Made by a program: the position numbers and the translations under genes
NCBI GenBank assembly: GCA_016868895.1
Contig: VGFK01000002.1
Coordinates: 124,001 to 188,000, forward strand
Source of the DNA: Bacteroidota bacterium
Lineage (GTDB): Bacteria; Bacteroidota; Bacteroidia; Chitinophagales; Chitinophagaceae
Reading direction: 5' to 3'
Length of the DNA stretch: 64,000 nucleotides
Shown: in pieces, positions 25,059 to 33,799 of the stretch
How the letters are laid out: each line of letters starts with the position of its first letter
How positions within the stretch are numbered: the stretch's first letter is position 1
Notes under the pieces: model-generated
What the model was told of the DNA's origin: nothing
Database searches by the model: none
Seen by the model: the letters and a program-made list of their open reading frames with translations, nothing else

Positions 25059-27461
25059 ATGGAATTGAAGATGAATTTTTTGCAGCAGGAAGACGAAGTC
25101 GATTTCATGCCCATCATTCCCCTTCACGAGGGGGAGGAGGCGGGAGATGAGGAAATTGTTGCCAGCTCTGCTTTGCCCTTGTTGCCCCTTCGCAACACCG
25201 TATTGTTTCCCGGAGTGGTAATTCCCATTACCGTAGGAAGGGATAAATCGATTAAGGCGATCAATGAGGCGTATAAAACCGATAAACTGGTGGGTGTATT
25301 GTCGCAGCGCGACAGCAATGTGGAGGATCCCGCCATTGCTGATCTGGTCACCATTGGTACGGTCGCCAAGATCGTAAAGCTCATCAAAATGCCGGATGGG
25401 GGCACCACCGCTATTCTACAAGGAAAAAAACGATTCTCTCTGATCAGGATTCGCTCAGAGGAACCTTTCTTTACTGCAGAAGTCAATCTGCTTGATGAAC
25501 AGGTGCTGAAAAACGATGCTTCGTTTGATGCCATGGTTGCCTCCATCAAGGATTTGGCGGGACAAATCATTCAGCTTTCTCCCAACATCCCTACAGAAGC
25601 TTCCATCATCCTTAAGAATATCGAGAATCCCTCTTTTCTGATACACTTTGTGGGCAGCAACCTCAACTGCGAACTCACCGAGAAGCAGCAACTGCTGGAA
25701 ATGAACGATATGCGCCTGCGTGCAGAAATGTTGCTCAGTCTGCTACAGAAAGAATTGCAGTTTGTTGAACTCAAAAACAAAGTCACCAACAAGACCAAAA
25801 CAGAGTTGGATAAACAGCAACGGGATTATTTTCTTCAGCAACAACTCAAAAGCATCAAAGAAGAATTGGGTGGCGACAGCAATGATCGTGAGATTCTTCA
25901 GATGAAGAAAAAAGCAGAAGGGAAAAAGTGGACGTATGCAGCCAAAGAATTATTTCAAAAGGAAATTGAGAAGTTGGAACGCATGCATCCTAGCACACCC
26001 GATTATTCTACCGTCTACAACCATGTGGATTTGATGCTGGAGTTGCCTTGGGAAGAATACACGCATGATCAGTATGATTTGAAAAAAGCTAAAAAAATAT
26101 TGGATAAGGATCACTACGGAATGACCCGTATCAAAGATCGGATCCTGGAACATTTGGCGGTATTGAAACTGAAAGGGGATATGAAAAGTCCCATCCTGTG
26201 TTTTGTGGGACCTCCCGGAATCGGCAAAACATCCCTGGGGAAAAGCATCGCCTCTGCATTGGGAAGAAAGTATGTTCGGTTCAGTCTCGGCGGACTCCAC
26301 GATGAGAGCGAGATCAGGGGACATCGTAAAACCTATATCGGAGCAATGCCCGGTCGGGTGCTTCAATCCTTGCGCAAGGTGAAATCCTCCAACCCGGTCA
26401 TGATTCTCGATGAGATTGATAAAGTAGGAAAGGATTTCAGGGGTGATCCCTCATCTGCATTGTTGGAGGTACTTGATCCGGAACAAAATCATTCGTTTTA
26501 CGACAATTACCTGGAACTTGAATACGATTTGAGCAAAGTGCTGTTTATTGCTACAGCCAACGATCTTCAAGGCATTCAACCTGCATTGCGCGATCGATTG
26601 GAGATCATCGACTTGACCGGATATGCCGTAGAGGAAAAAGAAAAGATCGCACAAACACACCTCCTGCCAAAGCAAAAAGAAATGCATGGATTGAAGGAGG
26701 TCTCTATCAAAATCCCTTCTCCGGTGATGACTTGCCTGATTGAAAATTATACACGCGAAAGTGGTGTGCGGGAGCTGGATCGCCAACTGGCGGGTGTCAT
26801 GCGCAATCTGGCAAAAGACCTGGCTGTAAAAGGTAAAGTGAAGGAAACGGTTTCGCAGCAGGACCTGATCCGCATACTGGGCAAGCCCAAGTACAGCAAT
26901 GAACTTTACAAGACCGCAATCATGCCAGGGGTTGCAGTGGGATTGGCCTGGACCTATGTCGGTGGAGATATATTATTCATTGAATCAACGCTCAGCGATG
27001 GGAAAGGGGAGCTGCAGTTGACCGGCAACCTGGGTACGGTGATGAAAGAAAGTGCCAGCACTGCACTGACCTATCTAGTTGCCAATGCCCGAAAAGTAGG
27101 GGTTGATCCCGCGCTCTTCAAACAAAAAAACATCCACATTCATGTTCCGGAGGGCGCAGTACCCAAAGATGGGCCCAGTGCCGGGATAACCATGATGACG
27201 GCTTTGGCCTCAGCATTTACCGGGAATAAAGTGAAGCCGTATCTCGCCATGACGGGGGAGATTACGCTAAGGGGACAAGTGCTGCCCGTTGGGGGAATCA
27301 AGGAAAAGGTATTGGCTGCAAAACGAGCGGGACTCAAAGAGATCATCCTCTGTGCGCAGAATGAAAAAGATGTATTGGAAATCAACAGTGAGTTCATAAA
27401 AGGAATTCGATTTCATTATGTAAAAACCATGCAACAGGTCCTTGAAAAAGCCCTGGTCTAA
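25059..27461 (+). CDS. lon: ATP-dependent protease La (Lon)
   Basis: Cytoplasmic quality-control AAA+ protease, 800 aa. The N-terminal substrate-binding domain ([19 protein letters not shown]) and a coiled-coil region ([20 protein letters not shown]) come first. The ATPase has Walker [10 protein letters not shown] near residue 385 and Walker [12 protein letters not shown]. The protease domain has the catalytic Ser in PKDGPSAG (about 707) and Lys in [10 protein letters not shown] (about 750). A Met four codons downstream is an alternative start. Stands alone between terminators. Confidence 0.97.
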   Translation: MELKMNFLQQEDEVDFMPIIPLHEGEEAGDEEIVASSALPLLPLRNTVLFPGVVIPITVGRDKSIKAINEAYKTDKLVGVLSQRDSNVEDPAIADLVTIGTVAKIVKLIKMPDGGTTAILQGKKRFSLIRIRSEEPFFTAEVNLLDEQVLKNDASFDAMVASIKDLAGQIIQLSPNIPTEASIILKNIENPSFLIHFVGSNLNCELTEKQQLLEMNDMRLRAEMLLSLLQKELQFVELKNKVTNKTKTELDKQQRDYFLQQQLKSIKEELGGDSNDREILQMKKKAEGKKWTYAAKELFQKEIEKLERMHPSTPDYSTVYNHVDLMLELPWEEYTHDQYDLKKAKKILDKDHYGMTRIKDRILEHLAVLKLKGDMKSPILCFVGPPGIGKTSLGKSIASALGRKYVRFSLGGLHDESEIRGHRKTYIGAMPGRVLQSLRKVKSSNPVMILDEIDKVGKDFRGDPSSALLEVLDPEQNHSFYDNYLELEYDLSKVLFIATANDLQGIQPALRDRLEIIDLTGYAVEEKEKIAQTHLLPKQKEMHGLKEVSIKIPSPVMTCLIENYTRESGVRELDRQLAGVMRNLAKDLAVKGKVKETVSQQDLIRILGKPKYSNELYKTAIMPGVAVGLAWTYVGGDILFIESTLSDGKGELQLTGNLGTVMKESASTALTYLVANARKVGVDPALFKQKNIHIHVPEGAVPKDGPSAGITMMTALASAFTGNKVKPYLAMTGEITLRGQVLPVGGIKEKVLAAKRAGLKEIILCAQNEKDVLEINSEFIKGIRFHYVKTMQQVLEKALV

Positions 27462-27560
27462 TTTTTTTAATTTTTTTTGAACCAAATGAATTTGTCCCTT
27501 GTTTAACATCCACAGAGAATCTTTTCTCTTATGTTGGTTGTTTTAAGGGTTAAGGAATTT

Positions 27561-27590
27561 CCCCCATTTTCATGGGGGATTTTCGTTTTA
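27561..27590 (+). terminator. Probable terminator between lon and porQ
   Basis: CCCCCAT/ATGGGGG with a TTTC loop, followed by ATTTTCGTTTTA. It lies 99 bases after lon and its T-rich tail overlaps the presumed -33 element of porQ. The tail is interrupted by a C and a G, so efficiency is uncertain. Confidence 0.6.
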
Positions 27591-27611
27591 GGTCGCACCG
27601 AACTACATTTG
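27581..27611 (+). promoter_or_regulatory. Promoter abutting the porQ start codon
   Basis: TTTC (27581-27584), 19 bases, then TACATTTG (27604-27611), an exact TAnnTTTG. Only three bases (TAC) separate it from the porQ ATG, predicting a leaderless mRNA. Confidence 0.5.
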
Positions 27612-27614
27612 TAC

Positions 27615-28640
27615 ATGTTCATCCGCGCGTTTTTTCTTCTTTTCCTGACTGGTCTTCTGGCGCAGACGAGTGCACAGACCCTTGGGGGACAATCCGCATT
27701 TTCTTTTTTAACAATCAGCCACCATCCACAATCCTCTGCATTGGGCGGACTCAACCTTACCCATCTGAACAACGATGTGGGACTTTCTGCCGTGAATCCC
27801 GCACTCATGCACCCCGTTCACAGTGGTAACCTTTCAACCAGTATGCTGCGCATCGCTCCCGGAGTAAATTCTTTGTTTGGCAATGGAGCCTTTTATCTGG
27901 AAAAAACTTCTACAACAATTGGACTTTCCATGAACCACTTGCTCTACGGTGATGAGCTACAAACCGATGCATCCGGAAATCAGTTGGGTAGAATCAGGGC
28001 CTTTGACCAATATGTGGGCGCATCAGCTTCTAGGTCATATGGAGAAAGATGGAGGTACGGGGCCACAGTAAAATGGGCGAACTCCCAATACGGACCCTTT
28101 AAAAGTTCAGCATTGTTTGCGGATGTGGGACTGACCTACACTGATACAGCACATCGGTTGAGATTGGGGTTTGTTGCGCGGAACATGGGGACTCAACTCA
28201 GTACCTATGCTGGTCAGTCGGAAGACATTCCCTTTGATATATCCATTGGAGTATCCCATCAGCTGGCAAAAGCTCCAATACGGCTGCACCTGACCCTGCA
28301 AGGGATACATCAGTTTGATCTGCTATACGCGGATACCACCTTTGAAGCCGAAAACTACGGTAGAAGTTTTCAACTAGGCACCATGCAAAAAGCGTTTTCC
28401 CACCTGGTGCTAGGGGCAGAATACCTGGTGGGTGAAAAACTTGTTCTCATGCTGGGGTACAATGCATTGCGTCGGAGTGAGCTGCGTATCCGTAACCTGA
28501 GCAATGGACTTGCCGGCTTCAGCTATGGCATTCAATTCAGATTGGGCAAAATTGATTTCTTTTATTCCCGGCTGCATTATCAGTCGCAACTCTCACAGCA
28601 CCAGGTCGCCTTTACAGTCCGTTTCGCCAATCAGAAGTAA
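27615..28640 (+). CDS. porQ: Type IX secretion system protein PorQ
   Basis: A 341-aa outer-membrane barrel. The ATG at 27615 starts a signal peptide ending TSAQ. The PorQ/PorV-family N-terminus follows: GGQSAFSFLTISHHPQSSALGG, here split by small variations, and VGLSAVNPALMHP. The rest is a run of beta strands (YGERWRYGATVKWANSQYG). In Porphyromonas PorQ belongs to the attachment complex that handles cargo of the type IX system. None of the visible window proteins is an obvious C-terminal-domain cargo. It overlaps the convergent M42 peptidase 3' end by 10 bases. Confidence 0.82.
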   Translation: MFIRAFFLLFLTGLLAQTSAQTLGGQSAFSFLTISHHPQSSALGGLNLTHLNNDVGLSAVNPALMHPVHSGNLSTSMLRIAPGVNSLFGNGAFYLEKTSTTIGLSMNHLLYGDELQTDASGNQLGRIRAFDQYVGASASRSYGERWRYGATVKWANSQYGPFKSSALFADVGLTYTDTAHRLRLGFVARNMGTQLSTYAGQSEDIPFDISIGVSHQLAKAPIRLHLTLQGIHQFDLLYADTTFEAENYGRSFQLGTMQKAFSHLVLGAEYLVGEKLVLMLGYNALRRSELRIRNLSNGLAGFSYGIQFRLGKIDFFYSRLHYQSQLSQHQVAFTVRFANQK

Positions 28641-29746
28641 CTCAGATTTGTTTTTGGGGATAGGGACAATACCGTCTCGTACATCAGGCGAATCGTCTGT
28701 TCAATATCGTCTTTGTGCAGCATTTCTACAGTAGTATGCATGTACCGCAGGGGAATCGAAATGAGTACGGACGGACAACCATCATTGGCGTAGGCAAATG
28801 AGTCGGTATCGGTTCCGGTACTTCTGCTGACTGTTCTCATTTGAACTGGAATTTTTTTCTTTTCTGCAACCTGCTCTACCAGTGATAATAATTTATTGTG
28901 CACGGCGGGTCCATAGGCAAGCGATGGTCCTTTGCCGCATGCAACGTCCCCTTCAATGATTTTATTGACCATGGGCGTAGTGGTGTCATGCGTAACGTCC
29001 GTAATGATAGCAACATCTGGTTTGATCCTTCTGGCCATCATTTCTGCGCCTCGCAGTCCAATCTCTTCTTGCACGGCATTGACGATGTACAAGGAGTAAG
29101 GCAGTTTCTTTTTGTTTTGTTTGAGCAATCGGGCGACTTCTGCAATCATGAATCCTCCAACACGGTTATCCATCGCTCTTCCAATCAAGTAGTCATAGGC
29201 CAACTCGTCGTATCCTTCTTCATAGGTGGCCACCGATCCAATGTGAATGCCAAGGGATTCGACTTCACGCTTGTTTTTTGCACCACAATCCAGAAAAAGA
29301 TTTTCAACCGCAGGCTGAGGATCTTTGCGTTCACCTCCGCCCATTCGGGTATGAATAGCCGGCCATCCAAATACTGCTTTAACTGGACCCTTTTTACCAT
29401 GCACAACGACGCGTTTACCAGGGGCAATTTGATGATCTACGCCTCCATTGCGTTTGAGATAGATCAAACCTGAATCTGAAATGTAATTCACAAACCAGCT
29501 GATTTCATCGGCGTGGGCCTCCAGCACTACTTTGAAGGGCAGATGGGGGTTGATGATGCCTGCTGCCGACCCGTAGGGGTCGGTCATGATTTCGTCCACA
29601 TGCGATTGGATGTAGTGGATCCAGAGTTTTTGTCCACCGGACTCAAATCCCGTGGGAGAGGGAGTGTTGATGTATTTTTTTAAAAATGCGTAGGAATCTT
29701 CGGAAAGTAAATTGCTGCTGCGTCGTTTTGCCGATGCTTTCGCCAT
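28631..29746 (-). CDS. M42-family metallo-aminopeptidase
   Basis: A 371-aa cytoplasmic di-metal peptidase of the glutamyl aminopeptidase/endoglucanase M family. Motifs: INTPSPTGFES, LEAHADEISW (first metal His), GRAMDNRVGG (bridging Asp), VQEEIGLRGAE (catalytic Glu-Glu) and DVTHDTTTP. SRSTGTDTDSFAYAN and the metal His in RYMHTTVEML follow. Probably trims peptides from the end. Eleven bases after the small lipoprotein gene. Confidence 0.93.
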   Translation of the reverse strand: MAKASAKRRSSNLLSEDSYAFLKKYINTPSPTGFESGGQKLWIHYIQSHVDEIMTDPYGSAAGIINPHLPFKVVLEAHADEISWFVNYISDSGLIYLKRNGGVDHQIAPGKRVVVHGKKGPVKAVFGWPAIHTRMGGGERKDPQPAVENLFLDCGAKNKREVESLGIHIGSVATYEEGYDELAYDYLIGRAMDNRVGGFMIAEVARLLKQNKKKLPYSLYIVNAVQEEIGLRGAEMMARRIKPDVAIITDVTHDTTTPMVNKIIEGDVACGKGPSLAYGPAVHNKLLSLVEQVAEKKKIPVQMRTVSRSTGTDTDSFAYANDGCPSVLISIPLRYMHTTVEMLHKDDIEQTIRLMYETVLSLSPKTNLSYF

Positions 29747-29757
29747 AATGAGGTTTT

Positions 29758-30189
29758 TTATAACCGCTGAATAATAATACGGGAAGTGGTTACAGTGTCG
29801 CTGTTATTCCCTGCAAAGTCCCTGATCCAGAAACTGAATATCGCCGTGTCACTTTTTCCGCAACGCGGCTGAAGTTCGATGGCATATGAAAACGTAACCA
29901 GAACATCCGCATCAAAATTCTTGGTCCGGGGGGTCTCTTCCGGAATCCTGTAGAGCACAGAATCGGTGAAGTTACCCAAGCCGCAATTCGATGTTCTTTT
30001 TTTAATCCAAAGGGTGTCCACAAAATCTCCTTCTTTATCTGAGAGCCGGAGGGTAACCTGTAAGTCACTGCCTACCGGCACATTGGTACTGCTGACGCTT
30101 TTGATCCGCCGCTGTGGCTTGGAACGGATGGCTTCTTTTCCGCAGGAAACCAGCAGGATGAACATCGCTATAAACAACCGCTTTGTCAT
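29758..30189 (-). CDS. Small lipoprotein of unknown function
   Basis: A 143-aa protein. The ATG at 30189 starts MTKRLFIAMFILLVSCGKEA, a lipoprotein signal with the modified cysteine near residue 16. The rest is beta-rich (DLQVTLRLSDKEGDFVDTLW, FSYAIELQPRCGKSDTAIFSFWIRD is the following pattern in part), like an immunoglobulin-type fold. No family recognised. Upstream of and probably cotranscribed with the M42 peptidase. Confidence 0.65.
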   Translation of the reverse strand: MTKRLFIAMFILLVSCGKEAIRSKPQRRIKSVSSTNVPVGSDLQVTLRLSDKEGDFVDTLWIKKRTSNCGLGNFTDSVLYRIPEETPRTKNFDADVLVTFSYAIELQPRCGKSDTAIFSFWIRDFAGNNSDTVTTSRIIIQRL

Positions 30190-30190
30190 G

Positions 30191-30198
30191 TACCTTTG
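30191..30198 (+). promoter_or_regulatory. -7 element of the LuxE-like gene
   Basis: TACCTTTG is an exact TAnnTTTG match. It lies just downstream of an in-frame ATG (30188) and 28 bases before a GTG (30227), so it supports the GTG as the start. It overlaps the divergent lipoprotein leader. Confidence 0.45.
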
Positions 30199-30207
30199 TT
30201 GTGTTTT

Positions 30208-30215
30208 CAAAAATA
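30208..30215 (-). promoter_or_regulatory. -7 element of the lipoprotein/M42 unit
   Basis: Minus-strand TATTTTTG, an exact match, 18 bases upstream of the lipoprotein ATG. It lies 9 bases from the divergent -7 element, so the two polymerases cannot both bind. Confidence 0.45.
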
Positions 30216-30226
30216 ACTGTAAATCG

Positions 30227-31237
30227 GTGAAAAACCTATCGGATCGTTTCCATTTTAAAGAACATTTAACCTCGGCAAGGGATGCTGATTTTCAGAAAAA
30301 AGCCCTGGAGGTTTTTGCGGTGCAGTCGACGTGCAACGCCATTTACAGCTCCTACCTTCAGGCATTGAATCGTCCTATGGGATCGTATGAAAACGCAAAA
30401 AATGTTCCGTTTCTGCCGATTTCTTTTTTTAAAACGCATGAAGTTAAAACAGGGTATTTTTCTGAGGAAACCTGCTTTGAAAGCAGCGGGACCACTTCTG
30501 ATCAGTCGAGTCGTCATTTCATTCCTTCGGTGAAACAGTACCTGAACAATGCCACAGAAAATTTTCGTGAGTTTTATGGAGAACCCGAGCAATATTGTTT
30601 TTTGGCCCTATTGCCCTCGTATTTGGAAAGAGGAAATTCATCTCTGGTGGCGATGGCTGATCATTTCATTCGGTTGAGTCAAAAGGGGGGAAGTGGATTT
30701 TTTTTAGATAACCTCAACGAATTAGCGGAACGGATCCGGAACAATGAGCGCAGTGGCGCAACAACCGTGTTGCTGGGGGTCACCTATGCCTTGCTTGATT
30801 TCGCGGAACAATTTCCCATGCAACTGAATCATACCCTGGTGATGGAAACAGGAGGGATGAAAGGAAGACGGAAAGAAATTACTCGAACGGAATTGCATGC
30901 GCAGCTGCAGGATGCTTGGGGACTAAAATCGGTGCATGCTGAATATGGAATGACTGAGTTGCAGTCGCAAGCCTATTCATCCGCAAACGGCATCTTTTAT
31001 CCATCTTCCTCCCTGCGCATTGTTTTGCGGGCAATGGACGATCCGTTTGAGACGTGGGAGCATCATGAGTTTCCCGGAAGGGCAGGGGCAGTGAATGTAA
31101 TCGACCTTGCTAATCATCAAACACAGGCATTCATTGCCACTGATGATGTTGGACGCTTTACCGGTGATGGCGGATTTGAAATAACGGGTCGCATGGACAA
31201 CTGCGATATCCGAGGATGCAGTCTACTGATTGTATAA
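30227..31237 (+). CDS. LuxE-domain acyl-protein synthetase/acyltransferase-like protein
   Basis: A 336-aa adenylate-forming enzyme related to LuxE. Motifs: FLPISFFKTHEVKTG, the P-loop-like CFESSGTTSDQSS, LLPSYLERGNSSLVAM, METGGMKGRRKE and EYGMTELQSQAYS (the adenylate-forming acidic motif). I start it at GTG 30227 because homologues, as I recall them, begin at this point and because the -7 element lies downstream of the alternative ATG 30188. There are no luxC or luxD genes here, so it is not bioluminescence. Substrate unknown. Confidence 0.75.
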   Translation: MKNLSDRFHFKEHLTSARDADFQKKALEVFAVQSTCNAIYSSYLQALNRPMGSYENAKNVPFLPISFFKTHEVKTGYFSEETCFESSGTTSDQSSRHFIPSVKQYLNNATENFREFYGEPEQYCFLALLPSYLERGNSSLVAMADHFIRLSQKGGSGFFLDNLNELAERIRNNERSGATTVLLGVTYALLDFAEQFPMQLNHTLVMETGGMKGRRKEITRTELHAQLQDAWGLKSVHAEYGMTELQSQAYSSANGIFYPSSSLRIVLRAMDDPFETWEHHEFPGRAGAVNVIDLANHQTQAFIATDDVGRFTGDGGFEITGRMDNCDIRGCSLLIV

Positions 31238-31240
31238 CGA

Positions 31241-31441
31241 ATGTGGATGGGAAGAATACCTATCTTTGGTTCAATTATGGGAGTACTTCGACAACTAGCA
31301 ACGTATCTGTATTTGAGAAAAAAAGATCCGGCTGCACCAACGTCTCAGTGGATCCGGTACATGCATGGAATCAATCGTATTTCTCTTTTGCTATTTCTTT
31401 TTGCCATTGTAGTGATGATTGTTCGGTCTTTTCTGAAATGA
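31241..31441 (+). CDS. Small membrane protein, DUF6728-like
   Basis: A 66-aa protein, 3 bases after the LuxE-like stop. It has a basic KKDPAAPTSQW segment, then MHGINRISLLLFLFAIVVMIV, one membrane helix. The xMHGINRIS-helix pattern resembles a short Bacteroidota family annotated DUF6728, from memory. Function unknown. It ends 4 bases before the convergent lpxB end. Confidence 0.55.
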   Translation: MWMGRIPIFGSIMGVLRQLATYLYLRKKDPAAPTSQWIRYMHGINRISLLLFLFAIVVMIVRSFLK

Positions 31442-31445
31442 GCCG

Positions 31446-32573
31446 TTATGATGCCAGCGTGTCGAAAATGATCGATGCCGCTTTTTCAGATGCTTTACCG
31501 CCACTTTGAAGGAGCTGATCCAATTCGTTGATCTGTTGATGAAACGCTTCACGATAGGATGATGTGTGCAACATGCAGTGTAGCTCTTCTGAAAGTCGAT
31601 TGGCCGTTAGTTGATCCTGAATCAATTCCGGAACAACTGGTCGGTCCAGTATCAAATTTACCAACGAGATGTACTTGACCTTGATCACTCGTTTCGCAAT
31701 GGCATAGGACAGGGGGGAGCCTTTATAGCAGACCACCAACGGAACATTGAACAACGCGGTTTCCAGTGTTGCCGTTCCGGATGTTACCCAGGCGGCCTGT
31801 GCAATGCAGAGCAATTCGTAGGTTTTGTCTTTGAAGACCTTCACATTGTGGTATGCAGCGGTGAACCGGGTGATGAAAGCATCTTCAATGCCGGGGGCTT
31901 GAGCGACATAAAACGTTTCTTCCGGATGCTGCGCTGCGGCGTCCATCATGATCGGCAGCATGGCGCTGATTTCCTGTTTTCTGGATCCCGGTAAAATAGC
32001 AATGACGTTTTTATCCGGTGCAATTCCCCACTGGGATCGGATACTGGATGGCTGATGGTGCGACCTAAACTCCTGAATGTGCTCGATCAAGGGATGCCCT
32101 ACATAATCAACCTTCATTCCCCATTTTGCATAGAAGGAAGGCTCAAATGGAAGGATCACCAGCATCCGATCGACCACGCGCTTGAGCGTGTGCACCCGGC
32201 CTTCTTTCCATGCCCAAAGCTGTGGAGAGATATAGTAGATGACCGAATAACGGTGGGCTTTTGCAAATTTGGCTATCGGGATATTGAACCCGGGATAATC
32301 AATCAAGATCACTGCATCGGGATGAAACGCTGCAATATCCTGTTTGCAAAACCTCATGTTGCGCAAGATGGTGGGAAGATTGGCGATCACTTCTGCAAAC
32401 CCCATGAATGCCAAGTCGCGGTAATGCTTCACAACGGTTGCGCCTGCTTGCTCCATTTTATCGCCTCCCCATGCCCGGATGATGGCTTTTGGGTCTTTTG
32501 TGCGGATGGCTTGAATCAGACGACTCCCATGCAAATCACCTGAGGCCTCTCCGGAAATAATATAATACTTCAT
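31446..32573 (-). CDS. lpxB: Lipid-A-disaccharide synthase
   Basis: Joins UDP-diacylglucosamine and lipid X to make the lipid A disaccharide at the inner membrane. The 375-aa GT19 enzyme has ISGEASGDLHGS at residues 5-16, YISPQLWAWKEGRV, MLVILPFEPSFY, PLIEHIQE, LPGSRKQEI and the C-terminal SGTATLETAL. Full length. Last gene of the surE-membrane protein-lpxB unit. Confidence 0.95.
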   Translation of the reverse strand: MKYYIISGEASGDLHGSRLIQAIRTKDPKAIIRAWGGDKMEQAGATVVKHYRDLAFMGFAEVIANLPTILRNMRFCKQDIAAFHPDAVILIDYPGFNIPIAKFAKAHRYSVIYYISPQLWAWKEGRVHTLKRVVDRMLVILPFEPSFYAKWGMKVDYVGHPLIEHIQEFRSHHQPSSIRSQWGIAPDKNVIAILPGSRKQEISAMLPIMMDAAAQHPEETFYVAQAPGIEDAFITRFTAAYHNVKVFKDKTYELLCIAQAAWVTSGTATLETALFNVPLVVCYKGSPLSYAIAKRVIKVKYISLVNLILDRPVVPELIQDQLTANRLSEELHCMLHTSSYREAFHQQINELDQLLQSGGKASEKAASIIFDTLAS

Positions 32574-32588
32574 GAATCAAGCATAAGA

Positions 32589-32888
32589 TCAATAGAACCA
32601 TTTAAAGAGCAATGCGCCAATGGCGTAAACAACGGAAACGAGAAAAATTCCTTTTGCAGTTTTATCTTTTTTACCATTGATATAGAGGGTGAACAATACG
32701 ACATTCAGCAGCAAGCAGGGGATACTCAACGCAGTCACCAGCTGCTTGTTTTGCTGCAACATGGTAAAAAAATCAGTTAATGTAAACCATCTGAATTTCC
32801 AATAGTAATACCCAAAGAAACTGACGATGGGCATGATCATACCCAGCAGTATGCCCAATCCGTATGCGTCACGACTGAACATCACCAT
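32589..32888 (-). CDS. Conserved small membrane protein between surE and lpxB
   Basis: A 99-aa protein with three hydrophobic helices (about residues 10-29, 51-70 and 80-96). It starts at 32888 (MVMFSRD) or at the second Met, 32882; either overlaps the surE TGA. Location between surE and lpxB with short spacing suggests cotranslation. No family recognised. A role near lipid A synthesis is only guilt by association. Confidence 0.7.
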   Translation of the reverse strand: MVMFSRDAYGLGILLGMIMPIVSFFGYYYWKFRWFTLTDFFTMLQQNKQLVTALSIPCLLLNVVLFTLYINGKKDKTAKGIFLVSVVYAIGALLFKWFY

Positions 32889-33676
32889 GTATAGTCTTTT
32901 TCAATTTTATTCTTCAAGTGATAGTTGGTCAGGTCGTATTGCACCGGAACCACGCTCACATAATTATTGCTCAGCGCCCACACATCGGTTTCACGGCTCT
33001 GTTCCAGGTTTTTGAATTCACCGGTCAACCAATAGTATTTTTTCCCTGAAGGATCTTTCCGCTCTTTGAAATCTTCTTCGTATTTGGCATAGGCTTGTCG
33101 GCATACCCGAATGCCTTTGATCAGCGTCGCATTGCCTTTCGGGATGTTCACATTCAGGCAGAGGTGTTTATCGGCTTTGGTGGAGAGCATGCGTTCCACG
33201 ATCATGCGGGTAAAGATTCGTGCAGCAGAAAAATCAGCCTCAATGCTGTTGTCCAGCAGCGAAATGCCTGCAGAAGGTATGTTTTCGATGGACGCTTCTA
33301 TGGCAGCACTCATGGTACCTGAATAAATCACATTGATGGAGTGGTTGGCGCCGTGGTTGATGCCGCTGAGGCAGATATCCGGTTTACGGTGCAGGATCTT
33401 GTCGACGGCCAACTTCACACAATCCACCGGTGTTCCACTGCATGACCACGACTCGACTCCTTCCCAAAGGTGCACACGGTGCATTCTCAACGGAAAGCCA
33501 ATGGTTACGGCATGCCCCATCCCGGATTGGGGCTTATCGGGTGCAACCACAACAATTTTTCCAAGATCTTTTACGGCTTCCACCAGGTTCGCAATTCCAG
33601 GTGCAGTAAGTCCATCGTCATTGGTAATGAGGATGATGGGGGCGGGTTTAGTTGATTTTTTACCTTTTGTCGGCAT
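32882..33676 (-). CDS. surE: 5'-nucleotidase SurE
   Basis: Metal-dependent nucleoside monophosphate phosphatase, 264 aa from the ATG at 33676. ILITNDDGLTAPGI holds the two metal aspartates. KPQSGMGHAVT, LSGINHGANHS and VIYSGTMSAAIEA are the other family motifs. The open frame upstream of this ATG is rejected because it lacks family similarity and crosses the promoter. First gene of the unit ending in lpxB. Confidence 0.95.
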   Translation of the reverse strand: MPTKGKKSTKPAPIILITNDDGLTAPGIANLVEAVKDLGKIVVVAPDKPQSGMGHAVTIGFPLRMHRVHLWEGVESWSCSGTPVDCVKLAVDKILHRKPDICLSGINHGANHSINVIYSGTMSAAIEASIENIPSAGISLLDNSIEADFSAARIFTRMIVERMLSTKADKHLCLNVNIPKGNATLIKGIRVCRQAYAKYEEDFKERKDPSGKKYYWLTGEFKNLEQSRETDVWALSNNYVSVVPVQYDLTNYHLKNKIEKDYTW

Positions 33677-33685
33677 ACGTGAATG

Positions 33686-33702
33686 GTGGTTAAAATTACC
33701 AC
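33686..33702 (-). promoter_or_regulatory. Inverted repeat around the surE -7 element
   Basis: GTGGT (33686-33690) and ACCAC (33698-33702) flank TAAAATT. On the minus strand this includes TAATTTTA, one base off TAnnTTTG, 15 bases before the surE ATG. Looks like an operator over a promoter, but it is short. Confidence 0.3.
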
Positions 33703-33761
33703 ATTTTAAACATCCCCTTTCCTCAGGTCCCATGGAAAAAAATTAGCAAAAAAATGGAAAA

Positions 33762-33782
33762 ACTAAATTTTTTAGTATATTG
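33762..33782 (+). promoter_or_regulatory. Probable operator/promoter of the XRE-S24 regulator
   Basis: ACTAAA (33762-33767), TTT and TTTAGT (33771-33776) form a 6-bp inverted repeat running straight into TATATTG, a near -7 element 17 bases before the ATG at 33800. Autoregulation by the adjacent helix-turn-helix protein is a natural guess. Confidence 0.4.
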
Positions 33783-33799
33783 CCACCAAATTCATTAGT

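Noticed and set aside
33677-33733. Upstream start for surE
   Set aside because: The added residues are Cys/His-rich without family similarity and would span the putative promoter.
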